From: Brevibacterium sp. W7.2
Lineage (GTDB): Bacteria > Actinomycetota > Actinomycetes > Actinomycetales > Brevibacteriaceae
NCBI RefSeq assembly: GCF_018137945.1
Contig: NZ_CP073089.1
Span: 62,001-126,000, forward strand
Length of the DNA: 64,000 nucleotides
Direction of reading: 5' to 3'
Shown: in pieces, positions 53,812 to 62,078 of the stretch
Position numbering within the stretch: position 1 is the first letter of the stretch
Layout of the letters: each line of letters begins with the position of its first letter
The notes under the pieces: model-generated
The model's database searches: none
Told to the model about the DNA's origin: nothing
The model's input: the letters and a program-made list of their open reading frames with translations, nothing else
Position numbers and translations under genes: made by a program

Positions 53812-54936
53812 TCAGCGCAGCACGAATCCCGGTACGAGATCGTCCCGCGGGTCGACCTCGAAGGTGCACGTCGCGACCCGGTGTGCGGTGCCCGTGACGA
53901 GCGGGACGACACTGTCGGCAGAGGCCCAGCCGTTTCCACTGTCCCCGAGACCGTCAGCGCCCCCAGTGCCCACTCTGTCCCCGTGGTCGTCACTGCCCTC
54001 GAGTTCGGCGAGGACCCTGGCCCGGAACCGCGTGCCGACGATCGATTCGTGGAGCAGCGTCTGCCCCGAGTCGAGTTCGCCCGTCGCGCTCAGCGCCGCG
54101 ATGCGCGCGGCCGTGCCCGACCCGCAGGGCGAGCGGTCGACCTGACCGTCGGCGAAGACCGTGACATTGCGCTGCCAGACCTCACCATCGACGCTGGTGC
54201 CGAGCCGGTTGACGATGATCGTCCCGTAGACACCGCTGAGGCGGTCATCGCTCGGGTGCGCGGTGGCCGGATGCCCGGCGAGAGCGGCCTTGACCTCCCT
54301 CCCGAGGGCGATGAGCTCGCCGAGGCGGTCCGGCTCGACCGCGATCCCCAACGCGTCCCCGTCGACGAGTGCGTAGAGCGCCCCGCCCCATGCGAGATCG
54401 ACGGCGGCCTCTCCCCGTGCTGTCGTCACCGGGAGGCCGGTGGCGACGAGGCGGCTCGGCACATTGACGAAGTCGACCGAGGTGACCCCGCCCGTCTCGT
54501 CCGTGTGCACCGCCGCCCGGACCCTGCCCGAGGGGACGTCGATGACGACCTCGGTGATCCCGGAATCGTCGGCCTGAATGAGTCCCGACTCGACCGCCCA
54601 GACGCCCAGAGCCATCGTGCCGTGCCCGCACGCGGTGGAGAATCCGTCCTTGTGCCAGAAGAGCACGCCGAAGTCGGCGCCGTCGTCTTCGGGTGGGACG
54701 AGGAAGCCGCCGTACATATCGGCGTGCCCGCGCGGTTCGAAGCAGAGGAGCTGCCGCAGCCCGTCGACCTCGGCCGAGCGGGTCGCGAATGCCCGCCGGT
54801 CGGCGACGGTGGTCCCGGGGATGTCGACCGGGGGCTCCGGGACGATCCGGAACGGCTCACCGGCCGTGTGATAGTCGACCGTCGTCACGGTGCCCATGTC
54901 GCGCGGCCCTCCCCGGTGGTCGTCCGTCCTGCTCAT
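53812..54936 (-). CDS. Proline racemase/hydroxyproline epimerase family enzyme
   Basis: A 374-residue protein of the proline racemase family. The start region VTTVDYHTAGEPFRIV is typical. Both catalytic cysteines are visible: FSTACGHGTMALG and RSPCGSGTAARIAAL. Two cysteines favour racemase or 4-hydroxyproline 2-epimerase over 3-hydroxyproline dehydratase, in which the first is usually Thr or Ser. A Gly/Asp/Ser-rich insert lies near the C-terminus (about 53900-54010). The start at 54936 overlaps the upstream flavoenzyme stop (ATGA); an internal start at 54897 is possible. Confidence 0.86.
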   Translation of the reverse strand: MSRTDDHRGGPRDMGTVTTVDYHTAGEPFRIVPEPPVDIPGTTVADRRAFATRSAEVDGLRQLLCFEPRGHADMYGGFLVPPEDDGADFGVLFWHKDGFSTACGHGTMALGVWAVESGLIQADDSGITEVVIDVPSGRVRAAVHTDETGGVTSVDFVNVPSRLVATGLPVTTARGEAAVDLAWGGALYALVDGDALGIAVEPDRLGELIALGREVKAALAGHPATAHPSDDRLSGVYGTIIVNRLGTSVDGEVWQRNVTVFADGQVDRSPCGSGTAARIAALSATGELDSGQTLLHESIVGTRFRARVLAELEGSDDHGDRVGTGGADGLGDSGNGWASADSVVPLVTGTAHRVATCTFEVDPRDDLVPGFVLR

Positions 54937-56963
54937 CGACCCACCCCCATCCCGACCCGCAGGCCCTCGAGCACGGCGGCATGGACGTTGCGGGAGGCGA
55001 CCGCGTCACCGATCCGGTAGAGCGCGAACGAGCCGGTCGCCTCGGCGGATGGATCCGGCTGCGGCTGCCCGCGCACCCACGCATCGAGGTCGATCTCCCC
55101 GCGATTGGACGCCCGGTCGCGCAGCTCGAGGTAGATCTCATCGTTGGGCAGCGTCCCGTGATCGACGACGACGGCATCCGTCTCGATCTCCGTTTCGAGG
55201 TCCGAGTATTCGCTGGTGAGGACCGCTCGCACCCCGGTGCCGTGCGGCTGCGTCGTCGTCAGGCGCTCGCCGAGGCGGACCTCGACCCCGCATTCGGAGA
55301 ACGTCCGCAGGTAGGCCGGGGAGTTCATCGACCCGACGTCGATGCCGATCGTCCGCTCCGGGCTGACATAGGTGACGTGCTGGCCGGCGCGGGCGAGCCG
55401 TTCGACGGCGTCGAGGGCCGGGTACGCCCCGTGGTCGTCGAAGACGATGACGCGCTGTCGACCGCGGAGGTGATCGTCCATGACGTCCCACACGTCGAAC
55501 GCGGCGAGGTCACCGGAGTCGGGGATGCCGCCGGTCGCGACGATGACGACGTCGGGGGCGAGCGCCAGTACCGCCTCGGCGTCGGCATAGGTGTTGAGGC
55601 GCAGATCGACGCCGTGCTTGCGGCACTGCTCGACCCGCCAGTCGACGATCCCGATGAGGTCGCGACGACGCTCGGACCGGGCGGCGATGCGGACCTGACC
55701 GCCGGGCGCGGAATCGGCTTCGAGCAGGGTGACCCGATGCCCGCGGACCGCGGCGACGCGGGCGGCCTCGAGGCCGGCGGGACCGGCGCCGACGATGACG
55801 ACGTGCTTCGCCTCGGCGACGGAATCCGCGGGCACCTCCTGCGGCAGATCCGCCTCGCGGCCGGTCGCGGGATTGTGGATGCACGTCGCCGATCCGGACG
55901 TGTAGATGCTGTCGAGGCACATGTTCGCGCCCACGCACGGGCGGATGTCGTCCTCGCGGTGCTCGGTGATCTTGGCGACGAGGTAGGGGTCGGCCAGCTG
56001 TGCCCGGGTCATCCCGACGAGGTCGAGGCAGCCGTCCTCGATCGCGTAGCGCGCGGTCGGGACGTCGGCAATGCGGGCGGCGTGGAGGACGGGGATGTCG
56101 ATGGCCTTGCGGATCCGGCGGCACGTCTCGAGCCACGGTGCCGAGGGCGTGCCCATCCCGGGGATCGCCTCGGCGAGGACCCGATCGGAGGAGATCGTGC
56201 CGACGTTGAGATTGAGGAATCCGAGGCCGTGGGCGGCGTAGGTCTCGAGCACATCGGTCGCCCGGTCCTCGCGCATGCCGTCGTCGCGGAGTTCGTCGAC
56301 GGCCATCCGGATGCCCACGAGGAAGCCCGCGGGCACGGCGGCGGTGACGGCGTCGATGACGCGCAGCGGGAAGCGCATGAGCGCGTCGAGGTCGCCGCCC
56401 CACTCGTCGCTGCGCTCGTTGAGCCAGGACGCGAGGAAGGAGTCGAGGAGGTGACCGGCGTGCATGATCTCGAGGCCGTCGAACCCGGCAGCGGCGACCC
56501 GGGCGGCCGCGGCCGCGAAGTCGGCGACGATGCGGTCCATGTCGAAGTCCTCGAGGGCCTTCGTGAACGACCGGTGCGCGGCCTCCCTGGTCCGTGACGG
56601 CGAGACGAGCGGCAGCCAGTCCCCGGCGAAGTTCGACGAGCGCATCCCCAGATGCGTCGCCTGGATCATCACCGCGGCACCCTCGGCGTGGCAGTCCTCG
56701 GCGATCGCGCGCAGCCAGGGGATCACCTCGTCGGTCGTCAGGTCGATGTTGCCGAACGCGGCCGGCGAGTCCTTCGACACGATCGCGGACCCGCCGATCA
56801 TCGTCAGCCCGACACCGCCGCGCGCCTTCTCCCGGTGGTAGAGGCGGTAGCGGTCCGTCGGCATGCCGTTCTCGGTGTAGGCGGGCTCGTGCGAGGTCGA
56901 GACGATGCGGTTGCGCAGGGTGAGTCCGCCGAGGTCGTACGGCTGGAGCAGCGGGTCGTCCAT
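54933..56963 (-). CDS. FMN/[4Fe-4S]/FAD oxidoreductase, N-methylproline/dimethylglycine demethylase-like
   Basis: A 676-residue protein of the trimethylamine dehydrogenase/2,4-dienoyl-CoA reductase family. An N-terminal OYE-type FMN barrel (LTLRNRIVSTSHEPAYTENG, LNERSDEWGGD) is followed by the [4Fe-4S] motif CVGANMCLD with a final Cys in TCIHNP, then FAD/NAD domains (VVIVGAGPAGLEAARVAAV). Relatives act as DgcA or HpbA demethylases, oxidising N-methyl groups after a Rieske step. It is first in a two-gene operon with the racemase-family enzyme and divergent from GntR. Confidence 0.85.
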   Translation of the reverse strand: MDDPLLQPYDLGGLTLRNRIVSTSHEPAYTENGMPTDRYRLYHREKARGGVGLTMIGGSAIVSKDSPAAFGNIDLTTDEVIPWLRAIAEDCHAEGAAVMIQATHLGMRSSNFAGDWLPLVSPSRTREAAHRSFTKALEDFDMDRIVADFAAAAARVAAAGFDGLEIMHAGHLLDSFLASWLNERSDEWGGDLDALMRFPLRVIDAVTAAVPAGFLVGIRMAVDELRDDGMREDRATDVLETYAAHGLGFLNLNVGTISSDRVLAEAIPGMGTPSAPWLETCRRIRKAIDIPVLHAARIADVPTARYAIEDGCLDLVGMTRAQLADPYLVAKITEHREDDIRPCVGANMCLDSIYTSGSATCIHNPATGREADLPQEVPADSVAEAKHVVIVGAGPAGLEAARVAAVRGHRVTLLEADSAPGGQVRIAARSERRRDLIGIVDWRVEQCRKHGVDLRLNTYADAEAVLALAPDVVIVATGGIPDSGDLAAFDVWDVMDDHLRGRQRVIVFDDHGAYPALDAVERLARAGQHVTYVSPERTIGIDVGSMNSPAYLRTFSECGVEVRLGERLTTTQPHGTGVRAVLTSEYSDLETEIETDAVVVDHGTLPNDEIYLELRDRASNRGEIDLDAWVRGQPQPDPSAEATGSFALYRIGDAVASRNVHAAVLEGLRVGMGVGR

Positions 56964-56990
56964 TCCTCCTCCATCGCAGGAACGGGTTCC

Positions 56991-57133
56991 GGAGCCGGAG
57001 CGGGGTTACCGGGCTGGAACGGATTGTCGGGCTGGTATGGGTTGTCGGGGTCGTGGTTCGCGGTGCTGGAGCGGATTGCGGTGCGGGACTGGTTGCGGTG
57101 CCGGTACGGCTTGTCGGGCCGGTACTGATTGTC
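56991..57133. repeat. About eight degenerate 15-20-bp GC-rich repeats
   Basis: Loose copies of GGGCTGGTACGGNTTGTC run head to tail, for example 57011-57028, 57029-57046, 57062-57079, 57097-57115 and 57116-57133. They lie in the 274-base gap between the flavoenzyme and GntR genes. Confidence 0.7.
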
Positions 57134-57157
57134 AGGTAATCGATTACCGACTACCTG
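57133..57157. promoter_or_regulatory. Candidate GntR operator, GGTAATCGATTACC and flanking CAGGTA/TACCTG
   Basis: GGTAATCGATTACC (57135-57148) is a perfect 14-bp palindrome, and CAGGTA (57133) pairs with TACCTG (57152-57157) around it. It lies 80-105 bases upstream of the GntR gene and in the divergent promoter region of the demethylase/racemase operon. Confidence 0.6.
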
Positions 57158-57237
57158 TCTTCCATCGTGGATTCTCCGGGCTATGCTGTCAATAGTTCTG
57201 GCAGGGGAGGTCGAGAGTTCCGGCAGGGGGAGATGGC

Positions 57238-58269
57238 ATGGACCGAGCGAAGCAGCCCTCGCTGCGCGAGCATGCGCTCTCGATCATCCGCGACGCGATC
57301 GCCACGGGTGAGCTCGCCGAGGATCGGATCTATTCGGCCGCCGGGCTCGCGAAGCAGCTCGGCATCTCGCTCAGTCCGGTGCGTGAGGCGATGATGGCGC
57401 TCGTCACCGAAGGCACCGTCGAGGCGGTGCCCAACCGCGGCTTCCGCCTCGTCCCGATCACCGAGGCCGACCTCGAGGAGATCATCCGCATCCGCGTCCT
57501 CCTCGCCGTGCCGGCGGTGCGGCAGCTGTGCGATCGGCTCGCCGAGGCGGGGCCCGGGTCTGCTGTGGGCGCTGGCGAATTGGATGACGACGTCCCCACG
57601 GGGACGGGCGGTGCGGGGTCGGCTGCCGGTGCTGGCGGTTCTGCGGCCGTCGACCTCGAGGGCGCCGACAGGAGAAGCGGTGGCGGTGCGGGTGACACCG
57701 TTCCCACGGGGATGAGAGACGGAGTCCCCACGGGGACGGGCGATGCGATCCGCGACGAGCTGCGCCGACTGCGCACCCATGCCGAGGCGACGGTGGCCGC
57801 GGCCGTTGCCGGCGACCTCGTCGCGTTCTATACCCATGACCGCCGGTTCCACGAGTCGCTCCTCGCGTTCGGCCTCGGACGCCGTGCCGCGGAGATCAGC
57901 CTGCGGCTGCGCGACCAGTCCCGGATCGGCCATCTCTCGACCGTCGACGCAGGACCCAGTGATGCGGAAACCGGCAGCGCGGAATCCAGCGGTGCGGGTG
58001 GCGGAGCCGAAGCCCAAGCGACTTCGGGAGCGGGATCCACCGGTGCAGGGGCTAAAGCCGACGCCGCGGCGGACAGTACGAGCGCCTCGGTGACCGGATC
58101 CGGCAGCTCACGGTCTGTCGGGAACGTCGCGGTCACCTCGGCGAAGGAGCTCATCGACATCGTCGACCTCATCGAAGCGAACCGGCCCGACGCGGTCGCC
58201 GACCTCGTCACCCGCAACCTCTACTTCTTCAGACGCACCGAGGCCTCCGTCTCGGATGCCTCGGAGTGA
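57238..58269 (+). CDS. GntR-family (FCD-type) regulator with two in-frame inserts
   Basis: A 343-residue regulator, longer than usual GntR/FCD proteins (about 220-250). The winged HTH is at the N-terminus (YSAAGLAKQLGISLSPVREA) and FCD helices follow (FYTHDRRFHESLLAFG with the metal-site His). Two low-complexity inserts interrupt the ligand domain: about 57541-57745, with VPTG words encoded by GTCCCCACGGGGAC palindromes, and about 57940-58120, Ala/Gly/Ser-rich. It is divergent from the demethylase/racemase operon and probably controls it. Confidence 0.87.
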   Translation: MDRAKQPSLREHALSIIRDAIATGELAEDRIYSAAGLAKQLGISLSPVREAMMALVTEGTVEAVPNRGFRLVPITEADLEEIIRIRVLLAVPAVRQLCDRLAEAGPGSAVGAGELDDDVPTGTGGAGSAAGAGGSAAVDLEGADRRSGGGAGDTVPTGMRDGVPTGTGDAIRDELRRLRTHAEATVAAAVAGDLVAFYTHDRRFHESLLAFGLGRRAAEISLRLRDQSRIGHLSTVDAGPSDAETGSAESSGAGGGAEAQATSGAGSTGAGAKADAAADSTSASVTGSGSSRSVGNVAVTSAKELIDIVDLIEANRPDAVADLVTRNLYFFRRTEASVSDASE

Positions 58270-58299
58270 ACGGCACCGCTGGACCTCTCAGCAGACGAC

Positions 58300-58336
58300 A
58301 TCGCCCCTCCCGCGCTCACTGCGCGGAAGGGGCGAT
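58300..58336. terminator. Strong bidirectional hairpin after gntR
   Basis: A 16-base left arm (ATCGCCCCTCCCGCGC) and the right arm (GCGCGGAAGGGGCGAT) pair at 15 of 16 positions around a TCACT loop, between the convergent GntR and MHS transporter genes. Confidence 0.8.
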
Positions 58337-58429
58337 GCTCGATGCCGGTTCGTCGTGACTGGTCAGGGCGGCGAAGTCGGTTCAGACGCAGCCGCGTCGC
58401 CTCAGGTCAGATCACTTGCTCGGACTGTG

Positions 58430-59947
58430 TCACTTCCCGGCGCCGATCGGCATGGTCTCGGGGTCGATGTCGGGATTCTCGTCCTGACCCTTGGCGAGCT
58501 CGACGGCCTCTTCATGCGAGGACACCGTCGGGAACGACCCGAGCAGCGGCCGGTGCGCGGATTCGCGCATGAAGAACACGGCGACGAGCGCGATGACCGA
58601 GAAGAACATGATGTAGAAGGCCGGCATGTACGAGTTCCCGGTGAGGTCGATGAGTGCCTGGCTGAACAGCGGCGTCGTGCCGCCGAACAGCGAGACGCCG
58701 AGGTTGAACGTCAGGCCCATCGCGCCGTAGCGCGACGCCGTCGGGAACAGCGCCGGCAGGGTCGAGGCGAGGCACGCGATGTAGAACGCCGCGGGCAGCG
58801 CGACCATGAACAGTGCGATCGTCACCGCCCACATCTCGCCGATCTGCATGACGGCGAAGGCGGGAACGATGAGGACGATCGTCATGCCTGCGGCCAGCCC
58901 GAAGACGAACCGGCGGCCGAGCTTGTCGGAGAGCCGACCGATGAGCGGCAGGCAGATCGACATGATGACGAGCACCGGGATGGTGACGACGGCGGCCTGG
59001 ATGTTCGAGACCTTGACCGTCTCCTCGAGGTAGGTCGGCATGAAGCTCGTCAGCGCGTAGCCCACCGTCTGCGAACCCGCGACGATGGCGATGCCGATGA
59101 GGATCTCCTTCCAGAAGTGGCGGATGACGCCGATGAGGCCGTGGCGGGCGAACGGGTCGTCCGCGCTCTTCGTCACCAGGCCCTCCTCCTGGGCGGCCTC
59201 GAAGCCGGGAGTCTCCGGGATCTTCAAGCGGAACCAGATGGCGACGACGCCGAGCGGGATGGCGACGAGGAACGGGATCCTCCAACCGCCGTCGACCATC
59301 GCGGTCTCGCCCCAGATGCTCGTGGTCACCACGCTCGTGATGGCCACCGTGCCGGCACCGGCGGCGAAGCCGAGGTAGGAGCCGACGTCGAGCCAGGCGG
59401 CCCAGTAGCCGCGGGACTTGTCGGGGGCGAACTCGGAGACGTAGGTGGTGGCACCGGCGTACTCGCCGCCGGTGGAGAAGCCCTGGATCATCTTGAGGAT
59501 GTAGAGGGGGATGATCACCCACAGGCCGACCTGTGCGGCTGTGGGCAGCACGCCGATGAGTGCGGTGGCCGTCGCCATCGTCGCCATGGTGAAGAAGAGG
59601 ACCTTCTGGCGCCCGATCTTGTCACCGAGCGGTCCGAGCACCATGCCGCCGAGCGGGCGGACGAGGAAGGACACGGCGAATCCGAGCAGCGTGACGAGCA
59701 GTCCCATCTGCGGATCCATGCCCTCGGTGAAGACGGCGGTCATCGTCACGGCGAGGTAGCCGTAGACGCCGAAGTCGAACCATTCCATGAAGTTGCCGAC
59801 GGTCGTGCCGCCGATCGCGGTGCGGATGGACTTCGGCTCGACGACGATGCAGTCGTCGGCTTCCAAGCGCTTCTTCTTCGTCGACCGCCGCTTGATGCGG
59901 AAGGGCTTTCTGCTCTCCGCGCTCGGTTCGGTGTGGCCGGATGTCAT
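58430..59947 (-). CDS. ProP-like MHS transporter (betaine/proline type)
   Basis: A 505-residue 12-helix MFS protein of the metabolite:H+ symporter family. Signatures: GTTVGNFMEWFDFGVYGYLA, RPLGGMVLGPLGDKIGRQKV, and MIQGFSTGGEYAGATTYVSE. These are very close in form to ProP, which imports proline and betaines. The basic N-terminal tail (about 35 residues) and acidic C-terminal tail are cytoplasmic. GAGGA precedes the start. Three CRP/GlxR-like sites lie upstream. It probably supplies substrate to the betaine locus on its right-to-left neighbour side. Confidence 0.87.
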   Translation of the reverse strand: MTSGHTEPSAESRKPFRIKRRSTKKKRLEADDCIVVEPKSIRTAIGGTTVGNFMEWFDFGVYGYLAVTMTAVFTEGMDPQMGLLVTLLGFAVSFLVRPLGGMVLGPLGDKIGRQKVLFFTMATMATATALIGVLPTAAQVGLWVIIPLYILKMIQGFSTGGEYAGATTYVSEFAPDKSRGYWAAWLDVGSYLGFAAGAGTVAITSVVTTSIWGETAMVDGGWRIPFLVAIPLGVVAIWFRLKIPETPGFEAAQEEGLVTKSADDPFARHGLIGVIRHFWKEILIGIAIVAGSQTVGYALTSFMPTYLEETVKVSNIQAAVVTIPVLVIMSICLPLIGRLSDKLGRRFVFGLAAGMTIVLIVPAFAVMQIGEMWAVTIALFMVALPAAFYIACLASTLPALFPTASRYGAMGLTFNLGVSLFGGTTPLFSQALIDLTGNSYMPAFYIMFFSVIALVAVFFMRESAHRPLLGSFPTVSSHEEAVELAKGQDENPDIDPETMPIGAGK

Positions 59948-60054
59948 TGCTGATTCCTCACGTTGACTGAGATGAAAACGCCGCGGCAGCGGCCGGCGGC
60001 GTCAAGGCAATGGAGTTCATCTTTGCGCTGGGCGCAAGCACTGTCAACAGCAAT

Positions 60055-60070
60055 TGTGAACCAGATCACG
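60055..60070. promoter_or_regulatory. CRP/GlxR-like site 1
   Basis: TGTGAACCAGATCACG matches TGTGA-N6-TCACA at all but the last base, 108 bases upstream of the MHS transporter start. Confidence 0.65.
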
Positions 60071-60157
60071 CACAGCACCGGCCGCCCGATGCGGATTTCG
60101 CACCCGCGCTTCGGTGCTCTCATGCGGCAAGCGGCGCTGTGGCGCCGCGGAGATCGC

Positions 60158-60173
60158 CGTGATCCTATTCACG
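60158..60173. promoter_or_regulatory. CRP/GlxR-like site 2
   Basis: CGTGATCCTATTCACG has fully symmetric CGTGA/TCACG arms with the family's 6-base spacer. Confidence 0.55.
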
Positions 60174-60180
60174 TGCAAAT

Positions 60181-60196
60181 CGTGACGGGGGTCACA
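60181..60196. promoter_or_regulatory. CRP/GlxR-like site 3
   Basis: CGTGACGGGGGTCACA matches TGTGA-N6-TCACA except the first base; its centre lies 23 bases from that of site 2, about two helix turns. Confidence 0.55.
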
Positions 60197-60386
60197 TCGC
60201 GAAACGGATGATTCCGTCAGGGAATCCTGCCGCGGTTCCGGCTCCCGAAGAGTGGGAAGGCTCTTCCGCCGAGGTGGTCGCGCGGTCGACGACGACGGCG
60301 CGCACTCAGGGACTCCCGCCCCGGCGTGCGCGCCGTCAATGTGGTGGATGCTGTCGGCGTCAGACCTCGTGAATCTGTGGTTGCCG

Positions 60387-61988
60387 TCAGTTCTCGTGAG
60401 TGTGCGAGGGAACGACGACCCGGAAGTTCGCGAGCTCGGGGTCGACGCTGCCGCGCACGTGTCCCGAAGGGCTGGCTGCGACCGCCTGCAGGAAGTCGAT
60501 CGTCTCCTGGGTGATCTCCTCGCCGGGCAGGACGTTGGGAATGCCGGGAGGATACGCGGCCAGCGAGCTCACGCTGATCCGGCCGGCCGCCTCGGCGGCG
60601 GAGACGACCTCGGACTCAGCGAAGAACGCGTCGCGCGGAAGCATGACGAGGTCGCCTGCCGTCGGCAGCGGCGGGATCTCGACCGGAGCGTCGTCGGCGG
60701 ACGCGGGTGCCGCACCCTGCTCGATCGTCCCGACGACCTCAGCGTCCGCCTCGGCGAGGACGTCTGCCTCGGCGTTCTCCAGGCGCAGCTGCTCGAGGGC
60801 GTCGAGGAGACGGCTGATGTCCGGGGACTTGCCGAGTCCGATGAGCGCGACGAGGGTCGTGGCCGTGGCCATCTCGGCGAAGATCCCGAAGTCCTCGGCC
60901 AGGCGCTTGCGGACGGTGTGCCCGTCGAAGCCGGTCGCGGTGATGTCGATGGGCAGGCGGAACGGGTCGATGTCGACGACGTCCGGGGAGCTGAGGAAGT
61001 CGGCCGAGAGCAGCCGGTAGTGCCCCGACCCCTCGATCTGGGCGCGGGCGTGCCGGATGTTCGTGAGCGACTCCGCGATCGCGTCCTGGGAGTTGACGAG
61101 ATCGCGGCGGGCGATGTCGATCGAGGCCATGAGGTGCGCGTTCTCGCTCGTCGAGGCCGTCATCATGAACGCGCGGGCGAGTGCCGGTTCGAGGCGGTCG
61201 GCGAACTCGGTGTCGCCGAGGTGGAGGAGCGCGGACTGCGTGAACGAGCCGGCGAGCTTGTGGGTGCTCATGATGACGACGTCGGCGCCGAGCGTGACCG
61301 GGGAGGCAGGAAGGTCGGGGTGGAAGCCGAAGTGCGCACCCCAGGCCGCGTCGACGATGAGGATCGCGCCGGCCTCGTGGGCCACCTCGGCGAGGGCTGC
61401 GACGTCCGCGACCGCACCGAAGTAGCTCGGGGTGACGAGGTAGACGGCCGTGACCGTCTCCGGGTGGCTGCGGATCGCGTGGCGCAGCGAATCGGGGGTG
61501 ACGCCGTGGGCGATGCCGTTGACCTCATCGACGTTGGGCGAGACGAAGCGCGGATTGAGTCCGGCGAGGACGATGCCGTCGATGAAGCTCGAATGGGCGC
61601 TGCGCTGCGTGACGACGCCCGAGCCGAGGGTGCCGATGGCCAGCGCCGCCATCCGGTTGCCCTGTGAGGAGCCGTTGGTGAGGAACCACGTGCGGCGGGC
61701 TCCCCATGCCTCGGCGGCGAGCTCGAGGGCCTCGTCCTTCGGGGTGTCGACGCCGAGGTCGATGCCATCGAAGAGCGGCGGGATGTCGAGGGCGAGCACG
61801 TTCTCGCCGAAGAAGTCGGCCTGACCTGCGGAGATGCCGTCACCGTTGCCGCCGTGACCGGGAGTCTGGAGAAGCAGGGGATTGCGGGCGGCGGCCTTCG
61901 CGAGAGCGTCGGCGTACGGGGCGTGAGTGCGCGCGCGACCATCCTCGTGGGGGGTCGCGGGCACGGCGGAGTCCTGGTGCACGGTCAT
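60387..61988 (-). CDS. Orn/Lys/Arg decarboxylase, PLP fold I type
   Basis: A 533-residue decarboxylase of the group III (SpeA/CadA-like) family. The N-terminal LLLQTPGHGGNGDG (PGHxxG) is characteristic. The PLP site has the aspartate in LIVDAAWGAHFGFHPD and the Schiff-base lysine in STHKLAGSFTQSALLH. FLTNGSSQGNRMA contacts the cofactor phosphate. The acidic linker near residues 410-450 separates the C-terminal domain (AAYPPGIPNVLPGEEITQET). It would decarboxylate lysine, arginine or ornithine to a diamine; the specific substrate is unclear. It is divergent from an ArgP/LysG-like LysR gene 90 bases away. Confidence 0.88.
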   Translation of the reverse strand: MTVHQDSAVPATPHEDGRARTHAPYADALAKAAARNPLLLQTPGHGGNGDGISAGQADFFGENVLALDIPPLFDGIDLGVDTPKDEALELAAEAWGARRTWFLTNGSSQGNRMAALAIGTLGSGVVTQRSAHSSFIDGIVLAGLNPRFVSPNVDEVNGIAHGVTPDSLRHAIRSHPETVTAVYLVTPSYFGAVADVAALAEVAHEAGAILIVDAAWGAHFGFHPDLPASPVTLGADVVIMSTHKLAGSFTQSALLHLGDTEFADRLEPALARAFMMTASTSENAHLMASIDIARRDLVNSQDAIAESLTNIRHARAQIEGSGHYRLLSADFLSSPDVVDIDPFRLPIDITATGFDGHTVRKRLAEDFGIFAEMATATTLVALIGLGKSPDISRLLDALEQLRLENAEADVLAEADAEVVGTIEQGAAPASADDAPVEIPPLPTAGDLVMLPRDAFFAESEVVSAAEAAGRISVSSLAAYPPGIPNVLPGEEITQETIDFLQAVAASPSGHVRGSVDPELANFRVVVPSHTHEN

Positions 61989-62078
61989 GCCTTCAGGGTA
62001 GGGAATGAGGGCCTTGGGGAGAATAGCAAGTTTCCTCGCCTACTCTATAGACAGTATTGAACTCATCGAGGGAGAGCT

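Larger units (their letters stand above)
59948..60386. other. Intergenic regulatory region upstream of the MHS transporter
   Basis: No gene is supported in these 439 bases. They contain three CRP/GlxR-like sites (annotated separately) and an inverted repeat GATTCC-GTCAG-GGAATC at 60210-60226. The 3' end of the convergently placed decarboxylase gene is at 60387. Confidence 0.7.

Noticed and set aside
58256..59953. 565-codon plus-strand frame opposite the ProP-like transporter
   Set aside because: Acidic, low-complexity antisense shadow; the minus strand carries a clear MHS transporter.
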